Below are positions 1-8,414 of a stretch of 64,000 nt of DNA, one piece after another. Source of the stretch: Anaerolineae bacterium (GTDB taxonomy: Bacteria; Chloroflexota; Anaerolineae; UBA4142; SHND01); assembly GCA_020851635.1 (NCBI GenBank), contig JADZCJ010000015.1:1-64000 (forward strand), in the 5' to 3' direction. Under the pieces are notes generated by a model. It saw only the letters and a program-made list of their open reading frames with translations. It was not told the origin of the DNA and did no database searches. Position numbers and translations under genes: made by a program. The number at the start of each line of letters is the position of its first letter. Positions within the stretch are counted from its first letter, which is position 1.

Positions 1-35
1 AACGAACGCTGTTTCGTTCCCGTCCCGGCACGCTG
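1..35. repeat. Dispersed repeat R2, copy 1 (cut by window start)
   Basis: The first bases carry an AACGAACGC(C/T)GTTT(C/T)GTTCCC core that recurs at 14986-15020 and 62402-62436. The core is an imperfect palindrome (GGAAC-AACG against CGTT-GTTCC). A separate hairpin, GGCACGCT/AGCGTGCC, follows at about 27-48. This copy is only partly visible, so its left boundary is unknown. Confidence 0.4.
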
Positions 36-205
36 CGGCGAGCGTGCCCTACGTCCGATCAAAAATCTGGCGCATACCCGAATGTGACCGCGTCGTGACA
101 CCTCGCCGCAAATTGATGATACAATCACAAGCGTCAAAAACATGACACGGAATCCTAACCATAGGGGGTCCTACGGCGTAGAACTCCCGAATCATCCTGT
201 CTCTT

Positions 206-1426
206 ATGAAAGCTATCCGCTTTGACGCTTCCATCCCGCGCTATGCGCTCGGTCTTGCCGGGCAAAAACTCGCGTCCTCGATCCTCTGGAACGGACTCTC
301 ATGCACTGCCATGCAGGATATTCCCGAGCCACCCCTGCCCAACGACGAATGGGTCCGCATCAAAACTCGCTACGGCGGCATCTGCGGCACCGATACCGGC
401 ACGATTCATCTGCATACCAGTCCCTATCTGTCACCATTCAGTTCCTTTCCCTTTACCTTTGGACATGAGAACGTCGGCACCATCGCCGAGGTCGGCGCGC
501 AGGCGGGCAATTTCAAGATTGGCGAACGTGTGGTGGTGGAACCCCTCTTGTGGTGCAAGCCGCGCGGCTTCAAGGACTTGTGTCATTTTTGCGCGCGCGG
601 TGAAATCAACCTGTGCGAACGGTTTCGAGAGGGGGTCCTGGCGCCGGGCGTCGCTACGGGCTTTTGCCGTGATACCGGCGGGAGTTGGAGCGATTCCTAC
701 CTCGCCCACATGTCTCAGGTGTATCGCGTGCCCGACAATGTGAGCGACGAAAATGCCGTGCTGGTAGAACCCTTTTCCATCGGTCTGCATGCGGTCCTGC
801 AATACCCACCGCGTGAGAAGGAAACCGTCCTGATCATGGGCGCAGGCGTCATCGGGTTATTGACTATAGCCGCGCTCCGCGCCGCCGGCTCACAAGCCGC
901 GGTTTGGGTCGTCGCGCGTTATGGTTTTCAAGCGGATGCTGCCCGCAAACTGGGCGCGACCGAAATCATTGACGGCAAAGCGGATTATTCCTCCGAAATC
1001 GCCAAACGCACGGGCGGAGAAATGCTCAAACCGATTATCGGCAAACGCGTCCTGAGCGGCGGCGGCATGGATTTGACATACGAATGTGTCGGCAGTGATG
1101 ATTCCATAGACGATTCGCTGCGGCTGGCGCGCAATCGGGGTCAGGTGATCCTCGTCGGCGTGCCGGGCATCACCAAGAACGTTGATTGGACACCCATCTT
1201 TGCCAAAGAATTACAAGTGACCGCTTCTTATAATTCGAATCATGTCGAACCTTTCAAGGGAGAAAAGCGTTCCGCCTTTGCAATTGGGCTGGAATTGATG
1301 CAACATGGCTTGGACTTGGGCTGGCTCGTCACGCACAAATTCAAACTGCAGGACTATGCCCACGCGTTCGAGCTGCTGGAAAAGCGCGGCGCGAGCCGCG
1401 CCATCAAAGCTGTGTTCGAGTTTTGA
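206..1426 (+). CDS. Zinc-dependent medium-chain dehydrogenase (threonine/alcohol dehydrogenase-like)
   Basis: A 406-residue NAD(P)-dependent oxidoreductase of the zinc-containing medium-chain dehydrogenase superfamily, probably cytoplasmic. Catalytic zinc ligands are visible as Cys60 (GGICGTD) and His87-Glu88 (GHEN). A structural-zinc cysteine set is at 117, 126, 129 and 137, and the cofactor-binding GAGVIG loop is near 212-217. Length is slightly above the usual 340-390 because of an N-terminal extension and an insert before the structural zinc site. The substrate cannot be read; threonine, glucose and polyol dehydrogenases all have this layout. No strong ribosome-binding site precedes the ATG. 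The gene stands alone and ends at a bidirectional terminator shared with the converging downstream gene. Confidence 0.85.
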   Translation: MKAIRFDASIPRYALGLAGQKLASSILWNGLSCTAMQDIPEPPLPNDEWVRIKTRYGGICGTDTGTIHLHTSPYLSPFSSFPFTFGHENVGTIAEVGAQAGNFKIGERVVVEPLLWCKPRGFKDLCHFCARGEINLCERFREGVLAPGVATGFCRDTGGSWSDSYLAHMSQVYRVPDNVSDENAVLVEPFSIGLHAVLQYPPREKETVLIMGAGVIGLLTIAALRAAGSQAAVWVVARYGFQADAARKLGATEIIDGKADYSSEIAKRTGGEMLKPIIGKRVLSGGGMDLTYECVGSDDSIDDSLRLARNRGQVILVGVPGITKNVDWTPIFAKELQVTASYNSNHVEPFKGEKRSAFAIGLELMQHGLDLGWLVTHKFKLQDYAHAFELLEKRGASRAIKAVFEF

Positions 1427-1450
1427 ATTTCCGCGGCGCGTCGAATTGCG

Positions 1451-1485
1451 AAAAAAATCCCGATACTATGTATCGGGATTTTTTT
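1451..1485. terminator. Bidirectional Rho-independent terminator
   Basis: A 15-bp stem (seven A, then TCCCGATA, pairing with TATCGGGA and seven T) with a 5-base loop. It gives a T-tract on either strand and lies between two convergent genes ending at 1426 and 1509. Confidence 0.9.
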
Positions 1486-1508
1486 CACACCTCTTGTTTC
1501 TTGTAACC

Positions 1509-2927
1509 TTATGGCTGGTCAATATGGTCGTGCGTGTATTCGATCGCGCCCACCCGCTGCGGATCATACATATCCAACAGCCCTTGCAGGGGCTGATCGC
1601 TCGCGCCAGGTTTCCACAATTCCACCGCGGTTTCGCCGTGATACAACATCTGCCAGCGCACATACAGGCGGTTGTCGTTGGGATCGTGAATCGCTTTGGA
1701 ACGACGCGCCGCGTCCTGTGCCAGCTGTTTCATCAAGTCGGTGCCACACCCAAAACCATACGGATAATCGCGACGATTGAGCCCCATGTCTTCGACCCAT
1801 TCTTCGTCAATGTGCAGAACCCCGATGTGGGTATGCACCCCGCCACGAATCATCGGCACCTCTTTTTCACCATGCGGGTCCGCCATCCAGACCCCGTTCT
1901 TTTTCGAAACGCGCGTTTTGGGCACGCTCATCAAGAGCGTATACATCTCCACCGCTTCGACCGACGGACCTTTTGGCTTGACCCCTTCGGGCGCATAGAC
2001 CAGAATCTTGTGTCCTTCCATGCCGCCAATCGGCACCACTTCCTCACGCTTGAGCGCGCGCTTGTCCACGTTCCACGACCCGGACGCCGTGACCATCAGC
2101 GTATCCGTATCAGGATCGAACGCAAACAACATGCCCTCGCTAAAACCCTTCATATTCAGATAGCGATTATAGATCGTCGCCAGTTCGGGGGAAACATAAT
2201 CGCTGATATTTTTGGGCGCGGGCAGCAGGTTTAGCTTGTCCATGCGATGACCCGCATCAATCAGCGCTTCGGGTGTGCGAGTGTTTGCCCACTGCGCGCG
2301 GCTGATCTTGTCGTCCACCACGATATAGTCCGCGCCGACATCCCGCGCGCACGCCATCGAAATCAGACGATCGCGCAGCATCGTGACCACATCACGCTCT
2401 TCGGTCTTGTCGCTCGGGTGCCCGCCTTCCATCGTGGTATACGTGCTTTCCCACAGCTCACCCGTCTTGCGGTCTCCCGAAAGAAAGATGATCTTGGGAG
2501 ACCCCGCCCGTGCCATGGCGGTGCGGGACAGCTCGATCACCTGTTTGTGCAGCATCTGACTGGGTCGTTCGCGAATGGTCAGAAACAATACGAGATTATC
2601 GGGACGGCGCGCCAACTTGTATTCGCGCATGACCGTCAAAGCCAGCGGCAGAGGGCGCTCCGGGATGCGGTCCAACAAGAGCTCGTCCGTGTTCGGCACC
2701 TCGTAAAAACCAATCATCAAATTCACATTGCCGTCAGGTCCATCCGAAACAATATGTCCTTGTTCGCGAAAGGACTCGATTAACTTGGGCAAGAGCTCCG
2801 CCTGGACTTTGTCGCCGGGAATTGGCTCATTCAGAATCGAGATCGTGCGCGGGGCAAACCAGGGTGTTTCGCGCAAATCAGCGCGAGGAATTTTCAAATC
2901 TACGAGTTCAGGGGCTGACGTAATCAA
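1509..2927 (-). CDS. Conserved-looking protein of unknown function, 472 residues
   Basis: I do not recognise this family. The protein is soluble-looking, with no signal peptide or membrane span. It has an alternating alpha/beta pattern and a His-rich motif (GGVHTHIGVLHID) in the C-terminal third that could bind metal. An N-terminal stretch (DGNVNLMIGFYEVP) suggests a Rossmann-like strand. In-frame ATGs exist at 2945 and 2942, but neither has a Shine-Dalgarno. The TTG at 2927 has AGGAG seven bases upstream (2935-2939), so I chose TTG. A good promoter lies at 3041-3068. It is monocistronic and ends at the shared terminator at 1451-1485. The coding assignment is secure from length and codon use; function is open. 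Confidence 0.75.
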   Translation of the reverse strand: MITSAPELVDLKIPRADLRETPWFAPRTISILNEPIPGDKVQAELLPKLIESFREQGHIVSDGPDGNVNLMIGFYEVPNTDELLLDRIPERPLPLALTVMREYKLARRPDNLVLFLTIRERPSQMLHKQVIELSRTAMARAGSPKIIFLSGDRKTGELWESTYTTMEGGHPSDKTEERDVVTMLRDRLISMACARDVGADYIVVDDKISRAQWANTRTPEALIDAGHRMDKLNLLPAPKNISDYVSPELATIYNRYLNMKGFSEGMLFAFDPDTDTLMVTASGSWNVDKRALKREEVVPIGGMEGHKILVYAPEGVKPKGPSVEAVEMYTLLMSVPKTRVSKKNGVWMADPHGEKEVPMIRGGVHTHIGVLHIDEEWVEDMGLNRRDYPYGFGCGTDLMKQLAQDAARRSKAIHDPNDNRLYVRWQMLYHGETAVELWKPGASDQPLQGLLDMYDPQRVGAIEYTHDHIDQP

Positions 2928-3040
2928 GAGTGTACTCCTCATCATATAAACAACGCAGAAAACTGTGTCGCGTGCCCGCCCGGACAGGCACAAACCTGCC
3001 GCGCACTGACACCACAGTCGTGACCTTTGCGTCGAACTTT

Positions 3041-3068
3041 ATTATATCGCACACTAGTAAAACACCAA
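3041..3068 (-). promoter_or_regulatory. Sigma70-type promoter for the 1509-2927 gene
   Basis: On the minus strand: TTGGTG (3068-3063), a 16-base spacer, then TATAAT (3046-3041). Transcription would begin near 3034, giving a leader of about 110 bases. Confidence 0.7.
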
Positions 3069-3143
3069 CCTGCCCCCCGCGTCGCGTTCGAGCGGGCCGC
3101 AGCGCACAAGCACGCCGCAACTTGTGGTATAGTCATTTTTGCC

Positions 3144-3172
3144 TTGACGCCGCGCGGGGCTTGTGCTATAGT
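3144..3172 (+). promoter_or_regulatory. Sigma70-type promoter for the LysM lipoprotein
   Basis: TTGACG (3144-3149), 17-base spacer, TATAGT (3167-3172). The leader to the ATG at 3278 is about 100 bases and contains an AAAGGAG ribosome-binding site. Confidence 0.8.
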
Positions 3173-3277
3173 CCTTGCTGTAACCCGGCGGCATTATCCT
3201 GCTTGACTCGCTTATAAAATTGGTGTTCGATCAAGTTGGACATCAAACCCCGCGAATCGGAAAAAGGAGAATGACCG

Positions 3278-4042
3278 ATGAAATCGTATTACGCCAGGGG
3301 CATTCTATTTTTATCGCTTGTCCTCATGGTCGTTGCCACTGCAGCTTGCACCCAAAGCAAGCCCGCAGTTCCCACTCCCACGCTCGTCCCGCTCGCCAAC
3401 GAACCGATTGTCGTTCCGTCCGCCGAAAACCCGCAAGGGCAGCCCACCCCTATTATTGCCGACACGGTCCCGACCCCTCAATCGGGTGAGGTCCCAACGC
3501 TCGTTCCTCCCCCAACCGGCAGCGAATCATCAGAGACGCCGGCACAAGGGCAGCCGACGCCCATTATCGTCGAACCGACCCTTTTCCCGACGCCAACCAC
3601 CGTTGGCGACACCGGTCAACCTGTCCAGGCAACACCGGCCCCGGGTTCGGACACCACTACACAGCAACCCTCGTCCGGCGCGTGCGCCAATCCATACACA
3701 GTTCAAGCCGGCGAGTGGTTCTATGCTATAGCGCGCAAGTGTGGCGTGACTCCTCAGGCATTGTTGGCGGCAAACCCCGGCATGAATCCCAGTGTTTTGG
3801 TCCCGGGGCAACAGCTCAACATGCCCGGCGGCGGTTCCTCTCAACCGCAGCAGCCCCCGAGCAGTGGCGGCCAGGCGCCCCCCTCTTCCGGCAGCTGTGC
3901 CAGCCCATATACCGTCAGGAGCGGCGATACGCTCAACAGCATTGCTCGCGCCTGCGGCACGACTGCCGCCGCGTTGCAACAAGCCAACAGCATTCCGGCT
4001 CCCGATTACATCTTTCCGGGACAACAGCTGATCATCCCCTGA
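3278..4042 (+). CDS. Lipoprotein with two LysM domains
   Basis: A 254-residue exported protein. A hydrophobic signal sequence (residues 8-23) ends at a likely lipidation cysteine (Cys24, TAAC). Residues 25-135 are a low-complexity Pro/Thr/Gln linker with repeated PTP(I/L)I blocks. Two LysM modules follow, at about 140-183 and 211-254, each beginning YTV-(Q/R)-(A/S)-G and ending PGQQL. LysM binds N-acetylglucosamine-containing glycans, so the protein is probably tethered to the membrane and bound to peptidoglycan. Paired cysteines flank and lie within each LysM. There is no attached catalytic domain. A ribosome-binding site (AAAGGAG) is suitably placed. Expressed from the promoter at 3144. Confidence 0.9.
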   Translation: MKSYYARGILFLSLVLMVVATAACTQSKPAVPTPTLVPLANEPIVVPSAENPQGQPTPIIADTVPTPQSGEVPTLVPPPTGSESSETPAQGQPTPIIVEPTLFPTPTTVGDTGQPVQATPAPGSDTTTQQPSSGACANPYTVQAGEWFYAIARKCGVTPQALLAANPGMNPSVLVPGQQLNMPGGGSSQPQQPPSSGGQAPPSSGSCASPYTVRSGDTLNSIARACGTTAAALQQANSIPAPDYIFPGQQLIIP

Positions 4043-4073
4043 CACTGACTATCGTCATCACGTTCAACCAATC

Positions 4074-4105
4074 AAGGCGCGCGCCCACGGGTGCGCGCCT
4101 TGTCA
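4074..4105 (+). terminator. Probable terminator after the LysM lipoprotein
   Basis: A 9-bp stem AAGGCGCGC/GCGCGCCTT (4074-4082, 4093-4101) followed by a weak T-run (GTCATTTT). Confidence 0.6.
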
Positions 4106-4135
4106 TTTTCCCCCAGCTGTGGCAATGTTACCTCT

Positions 4136-4663
4136 ATGGAAAAACTAATCCAGAGCGACTATATCTATCGCGGCCGGGTCCTCGATCTCCGTGTTGATAC
4201 GGTCAGTGTAAAAAACGGCGATATCACTAAACGCGAGATCATTGAACATCACGGCGCCGTTGCCATGATTCCACTCGACGCGGATGGCAATGTGACCCTG
4301 GTGCGCCAATGGCGCGCGGCGGCAAAGCGCGTCATGCTTGAAATTCCGGCAGGCACCCTCGAAAAAAACGAGGACCCCGCAGAGGGCGCGCCGCGCGAAC
4401 TGGCTGAAGAAACCGGCTTGACCGCCGCGCGCTGGGATTTTCTAGTCCGCTTTTTCTCCAGTCCCGGCATCCTGACCGAAGAAATGTTTTTGTATCTCGC
4501 GCGCGATTTGACCGAGGGTCAACAAAACCTCATGGGTGACGAGGACATTGCGGTCGAAAAACTCTCGCTCGACGATGCGATCGCGCGCATCGCCACAGGT
4601 GAAATCGCCGACGCCAAGACGATTGTCGGCTTGTTGTTGACACGCGACAAGCTTCGTTCCTGA
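4136..4663 (+). CDS. NUDIX hydrolase, ADP-ribose pyrophosphatase-like
   Basis: A 175-residue cytoplasmic hydrolase. The complete Nudix box is at residues 73-95: Gly73, Glu79, Arg87-Glu88, Glu91-Glu92, Gly94. The preceding beta strand and the overall length resemble the NudF/ADP-ribose pyrophosphatase group, which cleaves ADP-ribose to AMP and ribose 5-phosphate. Substrate assignment beyond the Nudix box is by family resemblance. The ATG at 4136 is chosen because the family begins with a short strand before YRGRVLDLRVD. There is no ribosome-binding site; a possible TTGTCA-17-CAATGT promoter ends seven bases before the ATG, so the message may be leaderless. The next gene starts one base after its stop and is surely co-transcribed. 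Confidence 0.85.
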   Translation: MEKLIQSDYIYRGRVLDLRVDTVSVKNGDITKREIIEHHGAVAMIPLDADGNVTLVRQWRAAAKRVMLEIPAGTLEKNEDPAEGAPRELAEETGLTAARWDFLVRFFSSPGILTEEMFLYLARDLTEGQQNLMGDEDIAVEKLSLDDAIARIATGEIADAKTIVGLLLTRDKLRS

Positions 4664-4664
4664 A

Positions 4665-5243
4665 ATGACATTGATTTACGGCGAAAAAACCTTTCTCCGC
4701 CGCTTTGAAGACCGCATGAGCGACGCCGAGATTTCGCGCCTTTACGCCTGGAGCCGCGATACGGAATTGCTGCGCTGGAGCGGCGGCACTCCCACTGCAT
4801 TGAGCGAGAGCGAATTCCGCGACCATGTGCGCGGCGAGCGGCTCTATGGACCGACCAACCGCCGCATGTATTTGTTATTTGTCCGCGACACCTTGGAGCT
4901 GATCGGGCGTATCGGCGTTTTTGCGATAGATTGGAACCGCCGCGACGCCGAATTGGGCGTGGTGATTGGCGCGCGCGAGTATCAAAACCGCGGTTACGGG
5001 CGCGACGCCACGCGCACCCTCCTCCATCATCTCTTTACCACCTCGTCGCTCAACCTGATTTATTTGTATACGTTCCGCGAGAATGTGCGCGCCCAGCATG
5101 CGTTTGCCGCCGTCGGCTTTCGCGTCACCGAGCGCGGACCTCGTTTTACGCCCGATGTGGGCGAATTTGACGGGGTCAAAATGGAAATTACACGGCAGGA
5201 ATTTCTGGCGCACGAATTTCAAGATGCCGAAACGCCCAAGTGA
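4665..5243 (+). CDS. GNAT-family N-acetyltransferase
   Basis: A 192-residue protein of the RimJ/RimL-type GNAT fold. The acetyl-CoA loop is seen as IGAREYQNRGYGRDATR (Q/R-x-x-G-x-G/A) at about residues 104-120. The later FRENVRAQHAFAAVGF motif is typical of ribosomal-protein or small-molecule acetyltransferases of this subgroup. It begins one base after the NUDIX stop codon, so translation is probably coupled. The acceptor is not predictable. The stop is followed within four bases by the left target duplication of a MITE-like element (5247-5254). Confidence 0.85.
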   Translation: MTLIYGEKTFLRRFEDRMSDAEISRLYAWSRDTELLRWSGGTPTALSESEFRDHVRGERLYGPTNRRMYLLFVRDTLELIGRIGVFAIDWNRRDAELGVVIGAREYQNRGYGRDATRTLLHHLFTTSSLNLIYLYTFRENVRAQHAFAAVGFRVTERGPRFTPDVGEFDGVKMEITRQEFLAHEFQDAETPK

Positions 5244-5254
5244 CCTCTATTTGT

Positions 5255-5355
5255 CCACATCGCGCAGAACAAGTTGAGGTTCAAAACCTTCGAGGTCGGG
5301 CGCACTCGATTCGCCATGAGACACTCGAAGGTTTTGAGATTTAGGTAACCACCGG
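5255..5355. mobile_element. MITE-like element family M1, copy 1
   Basis: A non-coding palindromic element. It carries ACATCGCGCAGAACAAGTTG, then an inverted pair built on CAAAACCTTCGAGG and CTCGAAGGTTTTG, and ends in GGTAACCACCGG. CTATTTGT occurs directly on both sides (5247-5254 and 5356-5363) as a target duplication. Compared with the copy at 16028 its left end lacks about ten bases of terminal repeat. No transposase is encoded. The right target duplication overlaps the -35 region of the next gene. Confidence 0.7.
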
Positions 5356-5359
5356 CTAT

Positions 5360-5389
5360 TTGTAGGTTTCAATTTCCTGTGCTTATAAT
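5360..5389 (+). promoter_or_regulatory. Promoter of the peptide-binding lipoprotein, leaderless type
   Basis: TTGTAG (5360-5365), 18-base spacer, TATAAT (5384-5389), then only six bases to the GTG start at 5396. Transcription would begin at or beside the start codon. The -35 box overlaps the target duplication of the adjacent MITE-like element. Confidence 0.65.
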
Positions 5390-5395
5390 CATGGG

Positions 5396-7048
5396 GTGAA
5401 AATTCGCTTGTTGCTTTTGCTCGGGGTGTGTCTTGTCCTCATCGGCTGCCGACAGACGACCTCCGCCCAAGGCACAGAAATTGCCCTCAACCTCGGCGCC
5501 GAGCCGCAGACTCTTGACCCCCTCCTCGCCACCGACCCGCCAACCATTCAGGTAGACCAACTCTTATTTGCCAATCTGATCCAGTTGAACGAAAGCGACG
5601 GCGCACCCCTGCCCGGGATCGCGCGTGAATGGCTGGTTTCCTCCGATGGACTGCTCTGGGAATTTCGCCTCCGCGACGATGTTTACTGGGTAAAATACAA
5701 TGCCGAAACAGGCGACACTGAGCGCTTGCGCCCCATCAATGCAGAGGACGTGGTCTATAGCGTGCGCCGCATGTTCGACCCGCGCACCGCGTCGGGCTAT
5801 GCGCCCCGGTTTGCGCCCCTTATTCAAAACGCAAGCCGCTTTGTCAATGCCGACCCGCGCACCGCACCCGCAGACCTCGAACGTTTTGCCGAGGAACTGG
5901 GCGTTCGCGCGACGGGTGAATACACCGTCCAATTTCAACTGATTCAACCGACATCTGCCTTTCCCACCATCGTCGGCGCATGGCTCGGTCGCGTCGTGCC
6001 GCGTGAAAATATCGATGCGTCGGGCGTCAATTGGACCGATCTCGGCGAAATGTGGACCAGCGGACCCTATGTCTTGATTGATCTCGAACCATTTCGTTTT
6101 CTCTTGCTCGAAAAAAACCCCCACTATTACGAGGCGGACGATACCGAAATCGAACGTCTGCGATTTCGCCTGCTGCCCGACGTGGCATCCGCGCTCGATG
6201 CGTATTTGCGCGGTCAGTTGGACACAACCGACCCTTATGACAGCATCGAAGACGCAAATCTGGATCGGGTGTATGCAGACCCCGCACTGTCACGCGAGAT
6301 AACGCTCCATCCCGGTCTATGTTCGTTGTACTGGGGGTTCAACACCTCCAAACCGCCCTTTGACAATGCACAAGTGCGCCAGGCGTTTGCGCTGGCATTG
6401 AACCGCGATGATGTTGTCGCGCAAGTTTTCAAACTGGGTGAACCGGCGCGCTGGTTCACGCCCCCCGAGGTCAATGCCGCGCCCGATTCGAGCGCCGATG
6501 TGGGAATTGATTTTAACGCGCCCCTTGCCAAGACGACCATGGATCAGGCGCGCGCTGCCGGCGCGCGCTTACCCGCGCTCGTATTCGGCACCAACACCAA
6601 TACCCTTTTTCTCGATGCCGCCGTCGCCTCTATTCAGAATTGGCGCGCCACACTCGCCGCTTCCATCACCGTCGAAGATTCCGACTTTGGCACCTATATG
6701 GAGCTTTTGCGGACTGACCCGCCGCCCATCTTTCGGATGGGCTATTGCGGTTCTTATCCCGACGCACACAATTTTGCCTATGACGCTTTTCATTCGGGTT
6801 CGCCCTACAACTTTACCAAATGGTCATCGCCCCAATACGACCAGTTGGTCTCGGAAGCCGCGCGCGAGACCGACGTCCTCAAACGCCGCTTGCTCTATTC
6901 CCGCGCCGAAAAGCTTTTGGTCGAAGAACAGGCAGTCATTATCCCGGTCTTGTGGAGCCAGCGCGCTTCGCTCAACCGCCCGCGCCTCGACCGCACTTTT
7001 GCCGTGATGGAGGGCTATGAGCGTATCGAAAAATGGGGTCTCAAATAG
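5396..7048 (+). CDS. Oligopeptide-type ABC transporter substrate-binding lipoprotein (SBP family 5)
   Basis: A 550-residue exported solute-binding protein. A signal sequence ends at Cys18 (LIGC lipobox). The family-5 pattern is clear: an early EPQTLDPLLATD segment, a LVSSDGLLWEFRLRDDVYW strand pair, and late peptide-pocket motifs (NARVRQAFALALNRDD-type, GYCGSYPDAHNF, YSRAEKLLVEEQAVIIPV). Such proteins bind oligopeptides, or sometimes sugars or nickel, outside the membrane and hand them to a permease. No permease or ATPase genes are adjacent, so this is an orphan receptor. The start is GTG at 5396 because a TATAAT box ends six bases upstream, and the encoded MKIRLLLLLGVCL is an ideal signal peptide. 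Confidence 0.9.
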   Translation: MKIRLLLLLGVCLVLIGCRQTTSAQGTEIALNLGAEPQTLDPLLATDPPTIQVDQLLFANLIQLNESDGAPLPGIAREWLVSSDGLLWEFRLRDDVYWVKYNAETGDTERLRPINAEDVVYSVRRMFDPRTASGYAPRFAPLIQNASRFVNADPRTAPADLERFAEELGVRATGEYTVQFQLIQPTSAFPTIVGAWLGRVVPRENIDASGVNWTDLGEMWTSGPYVLIDLEPFRFLLLEKNPHYYEADDTEIERLRFRLLPDVASALDAYLRGQLDTTDPYDSIEDANLDRVYADPALSREITLHPGLCSLYWGFNTSKPPFDNAQVRQAFALALNRDDVVAQVFKLGEPARWFTPPEVNAAPDSSADVGIDFNAPLAKTTMDQARAAGARLPALVFGTNTNTLFLDAAVASIQNWRATLAASITVEDSDFGTYMELLRTDPPPIFRMGYCGSYPDAHNFAYDAFHSGSPYNFTKWSSPQYDQLVSEAARETDVLKRRLLYSRAEKLLVEEQAVIIPVLWSQRASLNRPRLDRTFAVMEGYERIEKWGLK

Positions 7049-7123
7049 AGGCGCAGTTTCTCCGCAAGATGCAAGACGTGAGTTATAATTGTTTCAACCA
7101 ATAGCACTCTACGGAGCCGGCTA

Positions 7124-8239
7124 ATGTCCCAATCCAAACCATCATTTTTCGCAAATCTCGCCAATTTTTTCCGTTCGCTCTTTGGCGCGTCACCGCCTTC
7201 CCCCGCTCAACCCCCCACCGAACCCGACAAACCGGTCATTACGCCCGAGCCCCTCGTCCCGCTCGAGCCGCGCGTCGTGGCGTTGGTCTATGACCCTATT
7301 GTGGACCCGATAAAGAATTTGTCGCTGATAGAATGGGGCAGAACAAACCGCGGATGGTCACGCGTCGAGGACTTGATAGCGGGCTATCTGGCTGACGTGG
7401 ACGAGACCAGCGGCGGACTCGTCAAATACAACGTTGTCGAGCGCATCACCATACCTGAATTTCCGCTCAAGGCGGACGGCTTTCGCTACACCGCGCTCGA
7501 ATTCCTTGACATGTATACCAACCACATGGACCGGTATCACCAGCCCGACAAGATTGACTATTACAAAATCATCGCCGACCATCGTCTCACGGAACGTGTC
7601 AACAATGATGAAATTGACGAGGTATGGATTTTTGCGCCGCCCTTTGCCGGTTTGTATGAATCTATCATGTGCGGGACCGGCGCGTTTTGGTGCAATGCCG
7701 AGCCGCTAGCCAACACCTCCGGCAGACGCTATGTGATCATGGGCTTTTCGTACGAGCGCGGCGTCGGCGAAATGGAAGAAGACCTCGCGCACCGCACCGA
7801 ATCGCTCATGGCAAGAATCTACAATGCCCAGAGTTTTCTCAGCTGGACCTACGCTTTTCGCAGCAACCCCAACCAGTTCGACGCGCTCAAATACGCCGAG
7901 ACCAATCTATTCGCCAAATTTTTGCTATTCGATAAAATCGCGCCGGGAAACGCACAATGTGGAAACGTCCACTATGCGCCCAACAGCGATCAGGATTACG
8001 ATTGGGGCAATCAGCGCCCCGTTGTCACCTATGCCGATGACTGGCTCACCTTTCCCAATCTGCCCCGCGCGCCCAAAACGCAAAACGCCGCCGCCTGGGG
8101 CAGTGGCGACATTCGCGGACATCATCATTGGTGGTTCAGCCGTTTCCCCAAAGCTGCGGGACGCATCAACGGAATTTCCAACAACTGGTGGAGCTATATT
8201 TGTGATGTGACCAATCCGGAATTTGACGCGCGTGCGTAG
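7124..8239 (+). CDS. Conserved-looking protein of unknown function, 371 residues
   Basis: I do not recognise the family. An N-terminal amphipathic stretch (FFANLANFFRSLFGA) is followed by a Pro-rich linker (residues 25-50) and a roughly 320-residue globular domain rich in aromatic residues. That domain includes DEVWIFAPPFAGLYES and a C-terminal HHHWWF cluster. No classical signal peptide is visible, though the linker style matches exported proteins of this genome. A GGAG ribosome-binding site lies eight bases before the ATG, and a TATAAT box is at 7084-7089. The gene ends before a bidirectional terminator at 8334-8367. It may form a unit with the preceding binding protein (75-base gap), but it has its own -10 box. 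Confidence 0.7.
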   Translation: MSQSKPSFFANLANFFRSLFGASPPSPAQPPTEPDKPVITPEPLVPLEPRVVALVYDPIVDPIKNLSLIEWGRTNRGWSRVEDLIAGYLADVDETSGGLVKYNVVERITIPEFPLKADGFRYTALEFLDMYTNHMDRYHQPDKIDYYKIIADHRLTERVNNDEIDEVWIFAPPFAGLYESIMCGTGAFWCNAEPLANTSGRRYVIMGFSYERGVGEMEEDLAHRTESLMARIYNAQSFLSWTYAFRSNPNQFDALKYAETNLFAKFLLFDKIAPGNAQCGNVHYAPNSDQDYDWGNQRPVVTYADDWLTFPNLPRAPKTQNAAAWGSGDIRGHHHWWFSRFPKAAGRINGISNNWWSYICDVTNPEFDARA

Positions 8240-8333
8240 CGGGCAATGCGCTTGAACGCCGCTTAAAGTTTGCTTTCAATACGCAAGACGCGCCCATCAA
8301 ACACGCCACTGGCAGCGCGCGCTGCGGCAAAAT

Positions 8334-8367
8334 AAAAACCCGATGTCGCTCGTGACATCGGGTTTTT
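8334..8367. terminator. Bidirectional Rho-independent terminator
   Basis: A 14-bp stem with the core CCCGATGTC/GACATCGGG and A5/T5 flanks, between genes converging from 8239 and 8415. Confidence 0.9.
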
Positions 8368-8414
8368 GCATCACATGAACTGCGATCACATCCGCGACTC
8401 TCGGTCTCGTTCGA

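Larger units (their letters stand above)
2928..3277. other. Divergent intergenic region
   Basis: A 350-base non-coding stretch between divergent genes. It holds one promoter for each side (3041-3068 minus, 3144-3172 plus) and no other structure that I can support. Confidence 0.6.

Noticed and set aside
1305-2234. A 309-codon open frame on the plus strand
   Set aside because: Crosses the terminator at 1451-1485 and lies opposite a better supported gene.
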